In this document: one piece after another, positions 49,795 to 60,706 of the stretch
Position numbering within the stretch: the stretch's first letter is position 1
Layout of the letters: the number at the start of each line of letters is the position of its first letter
Origin: Glutamicibacter soli
GTDB lineage: Bacteria; Actinomycetota; Actinomycetes; Actinomycetales; Micrococcaceae
DNA: 64,000 bases
Assembly (NCBI RefSeq): GCF_003309065.1
Contig: NZ_POAF01000001.1
Span: 62,001-126,000, forward strand
Reading direction: 5' to 3'
Made by a program: the position numbers and the translations under genes
Notes under the pieces: generated by a model
Database searches by the model: none
Seen by the model: the letters and a program-made list of their open reading frames with translations, nothing else
Told to the model about the DNA's origin: nothing

Positions 49795-51639
49795 CTACTT
49801 CTTCTTCGGCTCATCGGTGGACAGCGCGGCGATGAACGCCTCCTGCGGGACCTCCACGCGGCCAACCATCTTCATGCGCTTCTTGCCTTCTTTCTGCTTT
49901 TCCAGCAGCTTGCGCTTGCGGCTGATGTCGCCGCCGTAGCACTTGGCAAGCACGTCCTTGCGGATCGCGCGGATGTTCTCGCGGGCGATGATGCGCGAAC
50001 CGATCGCGGCCTGGATCGGCACCTCGAACTGCTGGCGCGGGATCAGCTCGCGCAGCTTCGAGGTCATCATGGTGCCGTAGCTGTAGGCCTTGTCGCGGTG
50101 GGTGATCGCGGAGAACGCGTCGACCGTATCGCCCTGCAGCAGGATGTCGACCTTGACCAGGTCCGCGACCTGCTCGCCGTCGGCCTTCCAGTCCAGCGAG
50201 GCGTAGCCGCGGGTGCGGGACTTGAGCTGGTCGAAGAAGTCGAACACGATCTCGGCCAGCGGCAGGTGGTAGCGCATTTCCACGCGGTCCTCGGAGAGGT
50301 AGTCCATGCCGCGCATGGTGCCGCGGCGGGACTGGCACAACTCCATGACGACGCCGATGAACTCGCTCGGGGCCAGGATGGTCGCGGCGACCATCGGCTC
50401 GTGCACCTCGAGGATCTTCCCGTCCGGGAATTCCGAGGGGTTGGTCACCGTGATCAGCTGCTTGTCCTCGCCCATGACCTCGTACACCACGTTCGGGGCG
50501 GTGGAAATCAGGTCGAGGTTGAATTCGCTTTCAAGGCGCTGGCGGGTGATTTCCAGGTGCAGCAGGCCCAGGAAGCCCACACGGAAGCCGAAGCCCAGGG
50601 CCACGGAGGTTTCCGGTTCGTAGATCAGCGCGGCGTCGTTCAGCTGCAGCTTGTCCAACGCGTCGCGCAGCGCCGGGTAGTCGGTGCCGTCCAGCGGGTA
50701 CAGGCCGGAGAACACCATCGGCTTGGGCTCTTCGTAGCCGCCCAGGGAATCGGTGGCGGGCTTCAGCGAGTTGGTGACGGTATCGCCGACCTTCGACTGG
50801 CGCACGTCCTTCACGCCGGTGATCAGGTAGCCCACCTCGCCCACTCCCAGGCCCTTGGACGGGATCGGATTCGGGGAGGAGACACCGATTTCCAGCAGTT
50901 CGTGGGTGGTGCCGGTGGACATCATCTGGATGCGCTCGCGCGGTTCCAGCTTGCCGTCGACCACGCGAACGTAGGTGACCACGCCGCGGTAGGTGTCGTA
51001 GACCGAGTCGAAGATCATCGCGCGGGCCGGGGCGTCGGCCTCGCCGACCGGGGCAGGCAGCTGCTTGATGACTTCGTCCAGCAGCGCCTCGACGCCTTCG
51101 CCGGTCTTGCCGGAGACCTTCAGCACTTCCTCAGGCTCGCAGCCGATCAGGTTCGCCAGTTCGGCCGCGTACTTCTCAGGCTGCGCGTTGGGCAGATCGA
51201 TCTTGTTCAGCACCGGGATGATCGTCAGGTCGCCCTCGATCGCCAGATACAGGTTCGCCAGCGTCTGGGCTTCGATGCCCTGGGCGGCGTCCACCAGCAG
51301 GATCGCGCCTTCGCAGGCGGCCAGCGAGCGGGACACCTCGTAGGTGAAGTCCACGTGGCCCGGGGTGTCGATCATGTTCAGGGCGTAGGCCGTGCCGTCG
51401 GCCTCCCATGGCATGCGAACCGCCTGGGACTTGATGGTGATGCCGCGCTCGCGCTCGATATCCATGCGGTCCAGGTACTGCGCTTTCATTTCGCGCGCAG
51501 AAACCACGCCGGTCAGCTGCAGCATGCGGTCGGCCAGGGTGGACTTGCCATGGTCGATATGCGCGATGATGCAGAAGTTACGGATAAGCGACGGATCGGT
51601 CGCGGCAGGCACCGGAGCGGTGCGGGCCAATGGAGACAC
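49795..51639 (-). CDS. lepA: Elongation factor 4 (LepA)
   Basis: The 614-residue translational GTPase has G1 'AHIDHGKS' near residue 26, G3 'DTPGH' and G4 'NKID'. It carries the LepA C-terminal domain ('[24 protein letters not shown]' region near 555). It back-translocates or otherwise rescues ribosomes, especially in stress. The start is GTG at 51639; the gene is divergent from a PemK-like gene. Length is typical (about 600). Confidence 0.96.
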   Translation of the reverse strand: MSPLARTAPVPAATDPSLIRNFCIIAHIDHGKSTLADRMLQLTGVVSAREMKAQYLDRMDIERERGITIKSQAVRMPWEADGTAYALNMIDTPGHVDFTYEVSRSLAACEGAILLVDAAQGIEAQTLANLYLAIEGDLTIIPVLNKIDLPNAQPEKYAAELANLIGCEPEEVLKVSGKTGEGVEALLDEVIKQLPAPVGEADAPARAMIFDSVYDTYRGVVTYVRVVDGKLEPRERIQMMSTGTTHELLEIGVSSPNPIPSKGLGVGEVGYLITGVKDVRQSKVGDTVTNSLKPATDSLGGYEEPKPMVFSGLYPLDGTDYPALRDALDKLQLNDAALIYEPETSVALGFGFRVGFLGLLHLEITRQRLESEFNLDLISTAPNVVYEVMGEDKQLITVTNPSEFPDGKILEVHEPMVAATILAPSEFIGVVMELCQSRRGTMRGMDYLSEDRVEMRYHLPLAEIVFDFFDQLKSRTRGYASLDWKADGEQVADLVKVDILLQGDTVDAFSAITHRDKAYSYGTMMTSKLRELIPRQQFEVPIQAAIGSRIIARENIRAIRKDVLAKCYGGDISRKRKLLEKQKEGKKRMKMVGRVEVPQEAFIAALSTDEPKKK

Positions 51640-51749
51640 CTAAACAGACCTCACTAGCAATGAGCAGACATGATTGAATTACGCCTATTCTGTCATGATT
51701 TGCGGGTGAGGACATATTCCCCGCGGCGCGCACTGATAGTTTGTGGTGC

Positions 51750-52340
51750 ATGGCTTTGAATGCACAGAAGATATTCGACTTCATCCTCCGCGCGGTCAAG
51801 GAACTGAGTTCCTCCAGCACCAAGAGCACCAAATCGGGCGGTGCCAAGCCGCAGCGAAGCGGCGCCTCGACCTCCCATCGTCCCGCCGCGCAAAGCGCTC
51901 GACCCGCCCACCACGGCCATCGACCCGCCCCGGCGGCGGGCACCAGCACGGACTACCCCGGGGACTTCACCGGAACCGTCCGCTACGAGTACAACCCCAG
52001 CATGGACGGGGATGCAGACCCGGGAGAGATCGTCTGGGGCTGGGTTCCCTACGAGGAGGACCACTCCCAGGGCAAGGACCGGCCGGTGCTGGTCATCGGG
52101 CGCGAGGGCGGATGGCTGCTGGGCCTGATGCTCACCAGCAAGGACAAGAACAACTCGCAGCACCACAACCCGAACTACCTGGACATCGGCACCGGCTCCT
52201 GGGATCGCGAACGGCGCCCCAGCGAGGTGAAGCTCGACCGCATCATCCGGCTGTCCCAGGACGCGGTGCGGCGAGAAGGCGCAATCCTCGACGAAGACCG
52301 CTTCCGCAATGTGGTGAAGGTCCTAAACAACCGCCGCTGA
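51750..52340 (+). CDS. PemK/MazF-family protein with a disordered N-terminal half
   Basis: The 196-residue protein has a Ser/Lys/Ala/Pro-rich N-terminus (about residues 1-75) followed by a PemK/MazF-like SH3-barrel ('PGEIVWGWVPYEED', 'KDRPVLVIGRE', 'LTSKDK'). Typical toxins of this family cleave RNA. No antitoxin gene is adjacent on this strand. This stand-alone form between lepA and rpsT is a conserved actinobacterial arrangement and may not be a toxin at all. GATAGT upstream suggests a possible leaderless start. Confidence 0.75.
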   Translation: MALNAQKIFDFILRAVKELSSSSTKSTKSGGAKPQRSGASTSHRPAAQSARPAHHGHRPAPAAGTSTDYPGDFTGTVRYEYNPSMDGDADPGEIVWGWVPYEEDHSQGKDRPVLVIGREGGWLLGLMLTSKDKNNSQHHNPNYLDIGTGSWDRERRPSEVKLDRIIRLSQDAVRREGAILDEDRFRNVVKVLNNRR

Positions 52341-52367
52341 CCGGTCGCCGTTGGGGGCCCGTTCTGC

Positions 52368-52373
52368 TAGAGT
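52368..52373 (+). promoter_or_regulatory. Probable -10 box of rpsT
   Basis: TAGAGT lies about 137 bp before rpsT and predicts a leader of about 130 nt. No clear -35 was seen. Confidence 0.45.
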
Positions 52374-52379
52374 TAACAC

Positions 52380-52509
52380 TTGTGTGTCGCGCAGGTTGGG
52401 CGACACGCCCCCTTCGGGTCGCCATAGGTGCCCCACACCGCTCAGTCGATGGCCTGAAGGATGAACCCTCTACCGACCGTATAAGACGATAAACGAGAGA
52501 GTTTATTAA
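52380..52509 (+). promoter_or_regulatory. Structured leader of rpsT
   Basis: GTGTCGC (52384-52390) can pair with GCGACAC (52400-52406). GGCGAC (52399-52404) can instead pair with GTCGCC (52418-52423), so the two hairpins exclude each other. A third hairpin is GGTG/CACC near 52427-52439. Just before the start, ATAAAC (52489-52494) and GTTTAT (52501-52506) enclose GAGAGA, which is the ribosome site. This could be an S20 autoregulatory leader. Confidence 0.45.
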
Positions 52510-52770
52510 GTGGCAAACATCAAGTCCCAGAAGAAGCGCATCCTCACCAACGAGAAGGCACGCCTGCGTAACGTAGCTGTCCGCTCCGAGGTCAAGACCG
52601 TTATCCGCAGCGTGAACGAAGCTGTGGTTGCCGGTGACAAGGACAAGGCAACCGACGCACTGCGTCTGGCCGGCAAGAAGCTGGACAAGGCTGTTAGCAA
52701 GGGTGTTCTGCACAAGAACAACGCCGCTAACCGCAAGTCGGCCCTGGCCAAGAAGGTTAACGCCCTCTAA
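52510..52770 (+). CDS. rpsT: 30S ribosomal protein S20
   Basis: The 86-residue Lys/Arg-rich protein matches S20 ('[17 protein letters not shown]' start, '[20 protein letters not shown]' end). It binds 16S rRNA early in 30S assembly. Codon use is strongly biased, as for ribosomal genes. It starts with GTG with GAGAGA upstream inside a small hairpin. It is monocistronic with its own terminator. Confidence 0.97.
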   Translation: MANIKSQKKRILTNEKARLRNVAVRSEVKTVIRSVNEAVVAGDKDKATDALRLAGKKLDKAVSKGVLHKNNAANRKSALAKKVNAL

Positions 52771-52791
52771 GCGCAGCTAGACTTTGCAACT

Positions 52792-52815
52792 CCCCCGGAA
52801 CTTCGGTTCCGGGGG
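52792..52815 (+). terminator. rpsT terminator with UUCG tetraloop
   Basis: A 10-bp stem (52792-52801 and 52806-52815) with a stable C(TTCG)G loop is followed by TTTTGTTTTG. Confidence 0.93.
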
Positions 52816-52888
52816 TTTTGTTTTGCCCTCTGTGTGCTGCACTCCGGGCAACCTGCAGCCGCTGCAGCTGTTCAGCCGGACTACGACG

Positions 52889-52917
52889 AAGGCGCCGCCA
52901 GTTTCTGGCAGCGCCTT
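52889..52917 (-). terminator. Hairpin after holA
   Basis: AAGGCGCCGCCAG (52889-52901) pairs with CTGGCAGCGCCTT (52905-52917) with one G-T or mismatch. It lies 12 bp past the holA stop. No T-run follows. Confidence 0.6.
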
Positions 52918-52929
52918 GGTGGGTTCAGG

Positions 52930-53922
52930 CTAGTGGCGCGGGGCCTTGCCCGCGATGAACAGGATCGCGCGTTCCAGTGCGTAGCCCGGCGACCGTCCCC
53001 CGCCCTTGACCATGCGGTCGGTCTGCGCGATCGTCTCCACGCAGGCCGCCAGATCCGAGCGCTTCCAGCCGCGGGCCTGCTGCTGCGCCTGCTGCACCTG
53101 CCACGGGGCCATGCCCAGCTGGGAAGCCAGCACTGCGGCGGGTTCATTCACGCCCAGCACCTTGGCCAGCTGGCGCACCTTCATGGCCAGCGTGGCGACG
53201 ATCGGGATCGGGTCGGTTCCGGTGCTCAGCGCGTGGCGCAGCGTGCGCAGCGCAACCTGGGCGTTGCCGGCGATCGCGGCGTCGGCGACCTTGAAGGCAG
53301 TGACTTCCACGCGGCCGCCGTAGTACTTGTCGACCACGTCCTGGTCGATGGTGCCGGTGGTGTCCTGGATCAGCTGCGAGCAGCTGGAGCCGAGCTCGGC
53401 CAGCGAATTGCCGACCGCGGCGACCAGGGCCTTGACCGCGTCGTTGGTGATGCGGCGCTTGGCGGCCTTGATCTCGGCGGTGACGAACTCGATCTTCTCC
53501 GCGTCCTTCTTCACCGGCTGGCAATTCACGATCACCGCGCCGGCGGCCTTGATGGCGTCCAGCAGCTTCTTGCCGCGGGTGCCGCCCGAGTGGTGCATGA
53601 TCAGCACGTTCTCCGGCGCCGGGCTCTTCAGGTACGCCAGCGCGTCCTTCAGGAAGTACTCGTTCATGCTCGCCAGGTCGTGGATCTCGACCAGGTTCGC
53701 GGTGGAGAACAGCGAGGCGCTGGTGGCCAGCAGCAGCTCACCGGGCTCGTAGCTCTGCGCGTTCAGCCGGGTGTGCGCGATGTCCTCGCGGGAGGCGGCT
53801 TGGGCGCGCAGCAGTTCGAAGGCCCGGGAGGCGAGGTACTGCTCCGAGCCGGAGAGCAGGATCAGCGGCTGCGGGGTGAGGTCTCGCCAAGAGATCCCGG
53901 GATTGGCCTGGGCGCGTGCCAT
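52930..53922 (-). CDS. holA: DNA polymerase III subunit delta
   Basis: The 330-residue clamp-loader subunit has the degenerate AAA fold of HolA ('PLILLSGSEQYLASRAFELLRAQ' start) and the C-terminal collar domain ('QVQQAQQQARGWKRSDLAACV'). It opens the beta clamp during loading. It has no Walker A, as expected. It is downstream of comEC with a 33-bp gap. Confidence 0.92.
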   Translation of the reverse strand: MARAQANPGISWRDLTPQPLILLSGSEQYLASRAFELLRAQAASREDIAHTRLNAQSYEPGELLLATSASLFSTANLVEIHDLASMNEYFLKDALAYLKSPAPENVLIMHHSGGTRGKKLLDAIKAAGAVIVNCQPVKKDAEKIEFVTAEIKAAKRRITNDAVKALVAAVGNSLAELGSSCSQLIQDTTGTIDQDVVDKYYGGRVEVTAFKVADAAIAGNAQVALRTLRHALSTGTDPIPIVATLAMKVRQLAKVLGVNEPAAVLASQLGMAPWQVQQAQQQARGWKRSDLAACVETIAQTDRMVKGGGRSPGYALERAILFIAGKAPRH

Positions 53923-53955
53923 CGAACTCCTTAGTGCTGGGGCAATACTTCGATC

Positions 53956-56226
53956 CTACCGAACCGGCGCCCCCAGCGAGGCCGCGTGCACGCCGTCGGC
54001 ATCCAATGTGAGCAGAACGGTGCCCAGCTGGTCGGTGCGCAGCACCTGGGCGCCCAGGCGCTGCGCGGTGTCGATGATGCCCTGGTTGGGGTGCCCGTAG
54101 GTGTTCTCCGCGCCGACCGAGACCAGGAACACCCGGGGCCGGGCGGCCTCGATCAGCTCCTGCCCGCCGTTGCGGGCGCCGTGGTGCGAGGCCTTGAGGA
54201 TCGTGGCGTTCCCCTGCGGGCTGGCGGCGAGCAGCCGGTGCATGGCCTGCTCCTCCATGTCCCCGGCGGTGAGGAAGTCGATCTGCCGGTCCCCGCGGGT
54301 GAAGCTCAAGCGCAGCACCAGCGAGATGTCGTTCGGCTCGGCCCCCGGCACCATGGCGGGATCCGGTCCGATGACCCGGTAGGACACGCCCTGCCCCTGC
54401 CCGGTGTCCCCCGGAACCAGCACCCGGTGCGGCTGCCAGAGCGCCTCGGGGAAGCCGGCGGAGACCAGGCGCTCCCCCAGCGTGACGCCCGAGGACTCCA
54501 GCTCCGGCACGCCGCCGAAGTGGTCGGCGTCCTGGTGGGTCATGAACACCTTGCTCAGCGTGGTGATGCCCAGCTGACGCAGGCAGCCGGAGACCCCGCC
54601 GCCCGGCGGCCCGGCGTCGATGAGCCAGCCGGAGGATTCGCCGTCGCGGACCACCAGCGCGTCGCCCTGCCCGACGTCGCACATGGCGATGGTCCACGGA
54701 TCGTGCAGCGGGGGCTTCCAGAACAGCGTCGCCGGCAGCACCAGCGCGGCCAGGAACACCGCCAGCACCCCGAGCAGCGCCAGGCAGGTGCAGCGCACGC
54801 GCAGCCGCTCGGTCTGGCTGCCGGAGATGAGCAGCACGCAGAAGACCACCGCGATGCCCGCAGCGATGACGATGCCCGGCAGCCCCTCGGGCCACGGGCG
54901 GCTGGCCCCGGGAAGCCGCACTGCCAGGTGGGCGAGCTGCCCGATCGCCTCGGCCGGCCAGCCGATCAGCCAGGCCAGGACGTGCGCTGCGCCGGGAATC
55001 ACGGTGCACAGCAGCAGCGCGGCCACCCCGAGCGCCGTGATCACCGGCAGCAGCGGGGCCGCGAGCAGGTTCGCCGGCAGCGAGTAGAGGCTGAAGTCGG
55101 CGTTCAGCGCGATCACCACCGGCAGGCAGGTGAACTGGGCTGCGACGCAGATGGCCGTGGGTTCGGCCAGCAGCGCGGGCAGGATGCGTGCTGCCAGTTC
55201 GGCCAGCGGCGGGGCAAGCATGATGATGCCGGCGGTGGCAAGCACCGACAACGCGAACGCCGGCTCGGCGGCCAGCGATCGGTCCACGAGCAGCAGCACG
55301 GCGGCGCTGAGCCCCAGGATGCCCAGCGAGCCCTGGCCGCGCCCGGAGAGCAGCGAGAACACCGCGATCGCGCCCATCAGGCCGGCGCGCAGCACGCTGG
55401 GATCGGGCCCCACGAAGGCGACGAACAGCCCCAGCCCGGCAGCCATCAGCACCCCGGCCAGCACCCGGGGCACGGCGAACAGCCGCAGCAGCACCATCAG
55501 CATCGAGCCGACCAGGGCGATGTTCGACCCGCTGACCGCTGTCAGGTGGCTCAGCCCGCTGCCCTTCATCGCCTCGCCCAGGGCCTGGTCCTGCCCGGAG
55601 CGGTCCCCGTAGAGCATGCCAGGCAGCAGCGCCCTGGCGTTCGGCGGCAGCCCGACCAGCTGCGCGGCGAAGCGCTCCTTGAGATTCGAGGCGGGGGTGG
55701 GCAGCTGCCAGCTGGTGACCTTCGGCTCGCTGTCGGCCCGGGCCCACCAGGTGAAGCTGCCGGAGTCCTGCGCCGGCTGCAGCGAGGCGATCACGGTGAA
55801 CTCCCGCGCGTGGCCCGGCAGCGGGGCGGCCAGGGCCAGGTAGATCGGGATCGGGCACCGCTGCCAGTGCCCGCGGTGCTGGTAGCCGGTCAGCAGGGCG
55901 GCGCCGGCGACCCCGCCGCCGTCGGCGGGCCGCGGCGGGTCCTCGAAGTGCGCGGTGATGCGGCGCTGCTGGTCCCCTGGTTCGGGCAGGGTGCATTCGG
56001 CGGCGCCGAGGTTCGTGCCGAGCACCGCCAGCGCGCCGAGCAGCAGCACCAGCGGGCCGGTGAACCACGGGGCCGCATGCGGCGCGTCGTGCCGGGCGCG
56101 CAGCAGCAGCGCGAACAGCCCGGCGAAGGCGCCCAGCAGGGCCAGCACCGCCCACCCCGGGGGCTGCAGCAGCGCGGCGAGCCAGGCCCCGGCAAGCAGC
56201 CACAGCCCGCGGAAGTCGGTGCGCAC
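53956..56226 (-). CDS. comEC: ComEC/Rec2 DNA-uptake channel
   Basis: The product is about 757 residues from the GTG at 56226, which has GAGG 8 nt upstream. It has an N-terminal DUF4131-like soluble domain between membrane helices, a ten-helix competence core (about 210-490) with 'SGSNIALVGSMLMV', and a C-terminal metallo-beta-lactamase-like domain with 'THQDADHFGG' near residue 565 and 'ASHHGARNGG'. It translocates single-stranded DNA. The nuclease-like domain may degrade the second strand. It follows comEA, as in many bacteria. Confidence 0.92.
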   Translation of the reverse strand: MRTDFRGLWLLAGAWLAALLQPPGWAVLALLGAFAGLFALLLRARHDAPHAAPWFTGPLVLLLGALAVLGTNLGAAECTLPEPGDQQRRITAHFEDPPRPADGGGVAGAALLTGYQHRGHWQRCPIPIYLALAAPLPGHAREFTVIASLQPAQDSGSFTWWARADSEPKVTSWQLPTPASNLKERFAAQLVGLPPNARALLPGMLYGDRSGQDQALGEAMKGSGLSHLTAVSGSNIALVGSMLMVLLRLFAVPRVLAGVLMAAGLGLFVAFVGPDPSVLRAGLMGAIAVFSLLSGRGQGSLGILGLSAAVLLLVDRSLAAEPAFALSVLATAGIIMLAPPLAELAARILPALLAEPTAICVAAQFTCLPVVIALNADFSLYSLPANLLAAPLLPVITALGVAALLLCTVIPGAAHVLAWLIGWPAEAIGQLAHLAVRLPGASRPWPEGLPGIVIAAGIAVVFCVLLISGSQTERLRVRCTCLALLGVLAVFLAALVLPATLFWKPPLHDPWTIAMCDVGQGDALVVRDGESSGWLIDAGPPGGGVSGCLRQLGITTLSKVFMTHQDADHFGGVPELESSGVTLGERLVSAGFPEALWQPHRVLVPGDTGQGQGVSYRVIGPDPAMVPGAEPNDISLVLRLSFTRGDRQIDFLTAGDMEEQAMHRLLAASPQGNATILKASHHGARNGGQELIEAARPRVFLVSVGAENTYGHPNQGIIDTAQRLGAQVLRTDQLGTVLLTLDADGVHAASLGAPVR

Positions 56227-56236
56227 TACAAGCACC

Positions 56237-56956
56237 TCATGGCTGCACCAGCTCGCGCAGGTTGCCCAGCACCGCCGGGCCGATGCCGGAGACCGCGTCC
56301 AGCTCCTCCACGGAGGCGAACGGCCCATGGGCTTCGCGGAAGTCGATGATGCGTTGGGCCAGCGCGGGCCCGATCCCCGGCAATTCCTGCAGCTGCTGCG
56401 CGTCGGCGCTGTTCAGCGAGATTTTCCCGCCGGCTGCGCCGCCGTCCGTGCCATCCACCGGAGCGCTGGAGCCGGCGGCGGAGGGCGGGGCGGCCTGGGC
56501 GTCCGCGCTGCCGGGCAGCACGATCTGCTGGCCGTCGGCCAGCCGGGCGGCGAGATTCAGCAGTTCGGGGCGGGCGGTGCGCCGCATGCCGCCGGCCGCC
56601 TCCAGCGCGTCGACGATGCGCGCCCCGGCGGGCAGGGTGTACACCCCGGGCTTCTTCACCGCACCCACCACGTGCACGGTCACCGCGCCCTCGGAGTTCC
56701 CCGGCGCGGCGGTGCCCGAAGGCAGGGCGCCAGGAGCCGCCGTGCTCGGCGTTGCGGCGCCGGGCGGCGGCGAGGGGTCGGAGACCAGCGGCACGGTCTC
56801 AAGCTGCGTGGTGGTCGGCGGCGGGGCCAGCAGGATGGATAGCCCGATCCAGGCCAGCACCACCAGCACCAGCACGAGCACCGCCACGCGGCTCACGGCA
56901 AAACGCAGCCGCGAGGCACGTGGCGCGTACCTGCTGAAGAAGTCATGGCGCCCCAT
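56237..56956 (-). CDS. comEA: ComEA-like DNA-binding helix-hairpin-helix protein
   Basis: The 239-residue protein has an N-terminal membrane anchor (about residues 22-42), a Pro/Ala/Ser-rich linker, a SLBB-like domain ('TVHVVGAVKKPGVYTLPAGARI' near 92) and two C-terminal HhH motifs ('LQELPGIGPALAQRIIDFRE' and 'VSGIGPAVLGNL'). It binds double-stranded DNA outside the membrane and passes it to ComEC. No comG/pilus genes are in this window. It overlaps none of its neighbours and is 10 bp from comEC. Confidence 0.92.
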   Translation of the reverse strand: MGRHDFFSRYAPRASRLRFAVSRVAVLVLVLVVLAWIGLSILLAPPPTTTQLETVPLVSDPSPPPGAATPSTAAPGALPSGTAAPGNSEGAVTVHVVGAVKKPGVYTLPAGARIVDALEAAGGMRRTARPELLNLAARLADGQQIVLPGSADAQAAPPSAAGSSAPVDGTDGGAAGGKISLNSADAQQLQELPGIGPALAQRIIDFREAHGPFASVEELDAVSGIGPAVLGNLRELVQP

Positions 56957-56971
56957 GGACCCCAGTCTGGG

Positions 56972-57910
56972 CTAGCCGGAGGCCGCAGGCCCCTGGTGCG
57001 GCGCGGGCTGTGGATACAGCGGGGCCACTGCCACGCCGAGCACCCCCATGCCGGTGTGCGCGGCCAGCACCGCCGGCAGCGACTCGATGAGCACCTCGCC
57101 CTCGCAGTAGGGGTTCAGCTCGGTGGCGATCTCGGTGGCAAGTTCCGCGGCGCCGAAGTGCATCACGCCCAGCCGCACCGGGCCCGTCGCCGCGGCGGCG
57201 TCGCGCTGGGCCAGGGCCACCAGTCGCGCCTGGGCGCGCGCGAAGGAGCGCGGCTTCTCCAGCGGGGCGATCACCCCGCCGGCGATGCCCAGGATCGGCT
57301 TGACGTTCAGCAGGTTGCCGAACACCGAGGACACCGCGCTGATCCGCCCGCCGCGGCGCAGCTGTTCCAGGGAGGGCACCGCGAAGTACACGCGGTTCAC
57401 CGCCGCGCCGGAGGCGATCTGCTCCAGCAGGCCCAGCCCGGCGCCGGCGTCGCGCGCGGCGAGCACGTCGGCCACCGCGAAGCCCTGGGCCATGGCCACG
57501 GTGCGCGAATCGATCACGCTCACCGGCACCGGCGCCTCGGAGGCGGCCAGCCGGGCGGCGTCGACGGTGCCGGACAGCCCCGCCGAGAGGTGGATGGAGA
57601 TGACCGCCTGGCAGCCGGCCTCGGCCAGCTGGCGGTAGGCGCGGGCGAACTCGCCGGGGGCCGGGCGCGAGGTCTTCACCGCCTGCCCCATGGCAAGGCC
57701 CATCATCAGGGCGGTCGTGTCCTCGCCGTGCACATGGTCGTCCACGATGATCGGGATGCCCAGCTGGATGAAGTCCGGGGCCTGCAGCAGGGCCGGCGGC
57801 AGGCAGGAGGCCGAATCGGTCACCACCCCGATCCGGGTGCCAGAAAGCCCACGCGGGGCCAGCAGCTTGTGCAGCCAGCCCGTGCGTGGGCTCTTGGATC
57901 GCTCAGTCAT
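56972..57910 (-). CDS. DegV-family fatty-acid-binding protein
   Basis: The 312-residue protein has the DegV fold: 'IGVVTDSASCLPP' at the start, 'SIHLSAGLSGT' near residue 155 and a C-terminal 'HTGMGVLGVA'. It binds a fatty acid and in Firmicutes (FakB) presents it to the kinase FakA. A fakA gene is not seen here. The DegV gene next to comEA is conserved in actinobacteria, and it follows leuS by 32 bp. Confidence 0.9.
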   Translation of the reverse strand: MTERSKSPRTGWLHKLLAPRGLSGTRIGVVTDSASCLPPALLQAPDFIQLGIPIIVDDHVHGEDTTALMMGLAMGQAVKTSRPAPGEFARAYRQLAEAGCQAVISIHLSAGLSGTVDAARLAASEAPVPVSVIDSRTVAMAQGFAVADVLAARDAGAGLGLLEQIASGAAVNRVYFAVPSLEQLRRGGRISAVSSVFGNLLNVKPILGIAGGVIAPLEKPRSFARAQARLVALAQRDAAAATGPVRLGVMHFGAAELATEIATELNPYCEGEVLIESLPAVLAAHTGMGVLGVAVAPLYPQPAPHQGPAASG

Positions 57911-57942
57911 GTCTTGAGCTTACGGTACGCGTCGGGCCGGAC

Positions 57943-60432
<2,490 letters not shown>

Positions 60433-60505
60433 TGAGCTCTTCTCACAGATTCGCGGAAAAATTTCCTGACGGAAAACTGGTTTCTGCTTCCAGACACAAC
60501 AAAAG

Positions 60506-60527
60506 CCCCCAAATTTCCACTCGGGGG
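60506..60527 (-). terminator. Intrinsic terminator inside the leuS leader
   Basis: On the minus strand CCCCC and GGGGG pair across a 12-nt loop and C + TTTTGTTGTG follows. No gene ends upstream on this strand, so its role must be premature termination. Confidence 0.75.
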
Positions 60528-60546
60528 TACGGCCGTCAGGCCGCTC

Positions 60547-60573
60547 TTAGACTAGGTCGCGCTGGGAATACAT
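60547..60573 (-). CDS. leuS leader peptide with one rare Leu codon
   Basis: The ORF reads MYSQRDLV and stops at TAA. Codon 7 is CTA, the rare Leu codon also used in the leuA leader. TAGAAT (60585-60580) ends 6 nt upstream of the ATG, so the ORF is probably leaderless and is the first element of the leuS message. One sensing codon is weaker than the run in leuL, so the call is tentative. Confidence 0.6.
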   Translation of the reverse strand: MYSQRDLV

Positions 60574-60579
60574 AGGGTG

Positions 60580-60585
60580 ATTCTA
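60580..60585 (-). promoter_or_regulatory. -10 box of the leuS leader message
   Basis: The minus strand reads TAGAAT, placing transcription start at or next to the leader ATG at 60573. No good -35 is seen. Confidence 0.55.
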
Positions 60586-60706
60586 TCGCACCCCGGGCGG
60601 TGCATGCCGCATCGATGAAGCGCAAGCTTGCCCACAGTCCGCGCCGCGGCACCTTCGCGCCTGAAACATCGATGCGGTCGATCGCGCCATCGGCCACAAT
60701 GGGCTC

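Larger units (their letters stand above)
60433..60573 (-). promoter_or_regulatory. leuS leader with candidate transcription attenuator
   Basis: The 141-nt leader contains, in order on the minus strand: the leader ORF (60573-60547), a hairpin with arms 60544-60539 and 60534-60529, an intrinsic terminator (60527-60506) and the ribosome site. CCTGACGG (60540-60533), which forms part of the first hairpin, is perfectly complementary to CCGTCAGG (60472-60465) beyond the terminator. Hairpin 1 and this long-range pairing cannot both form. Confidence 0.65.

Noticed and set aside
51750-52340. Complete toxin-antitoxin system
   Set aside because: No antitoxin-like gene lies next to the PemK/MazF-like gene; the flanks are lepA and rpsT.
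53986-56349. A 787-codon open frame on the plus strand
   Set aside because: Antisense shadow of comEC; composition is Gln/Arg/His-rich without any domain.
60433-60573. T-box riboswitch for leuS
   Set aside because: No T-box sequence or specifier-loop stem is seen, and the leader is too short. A peptide-based attenuator fits better.
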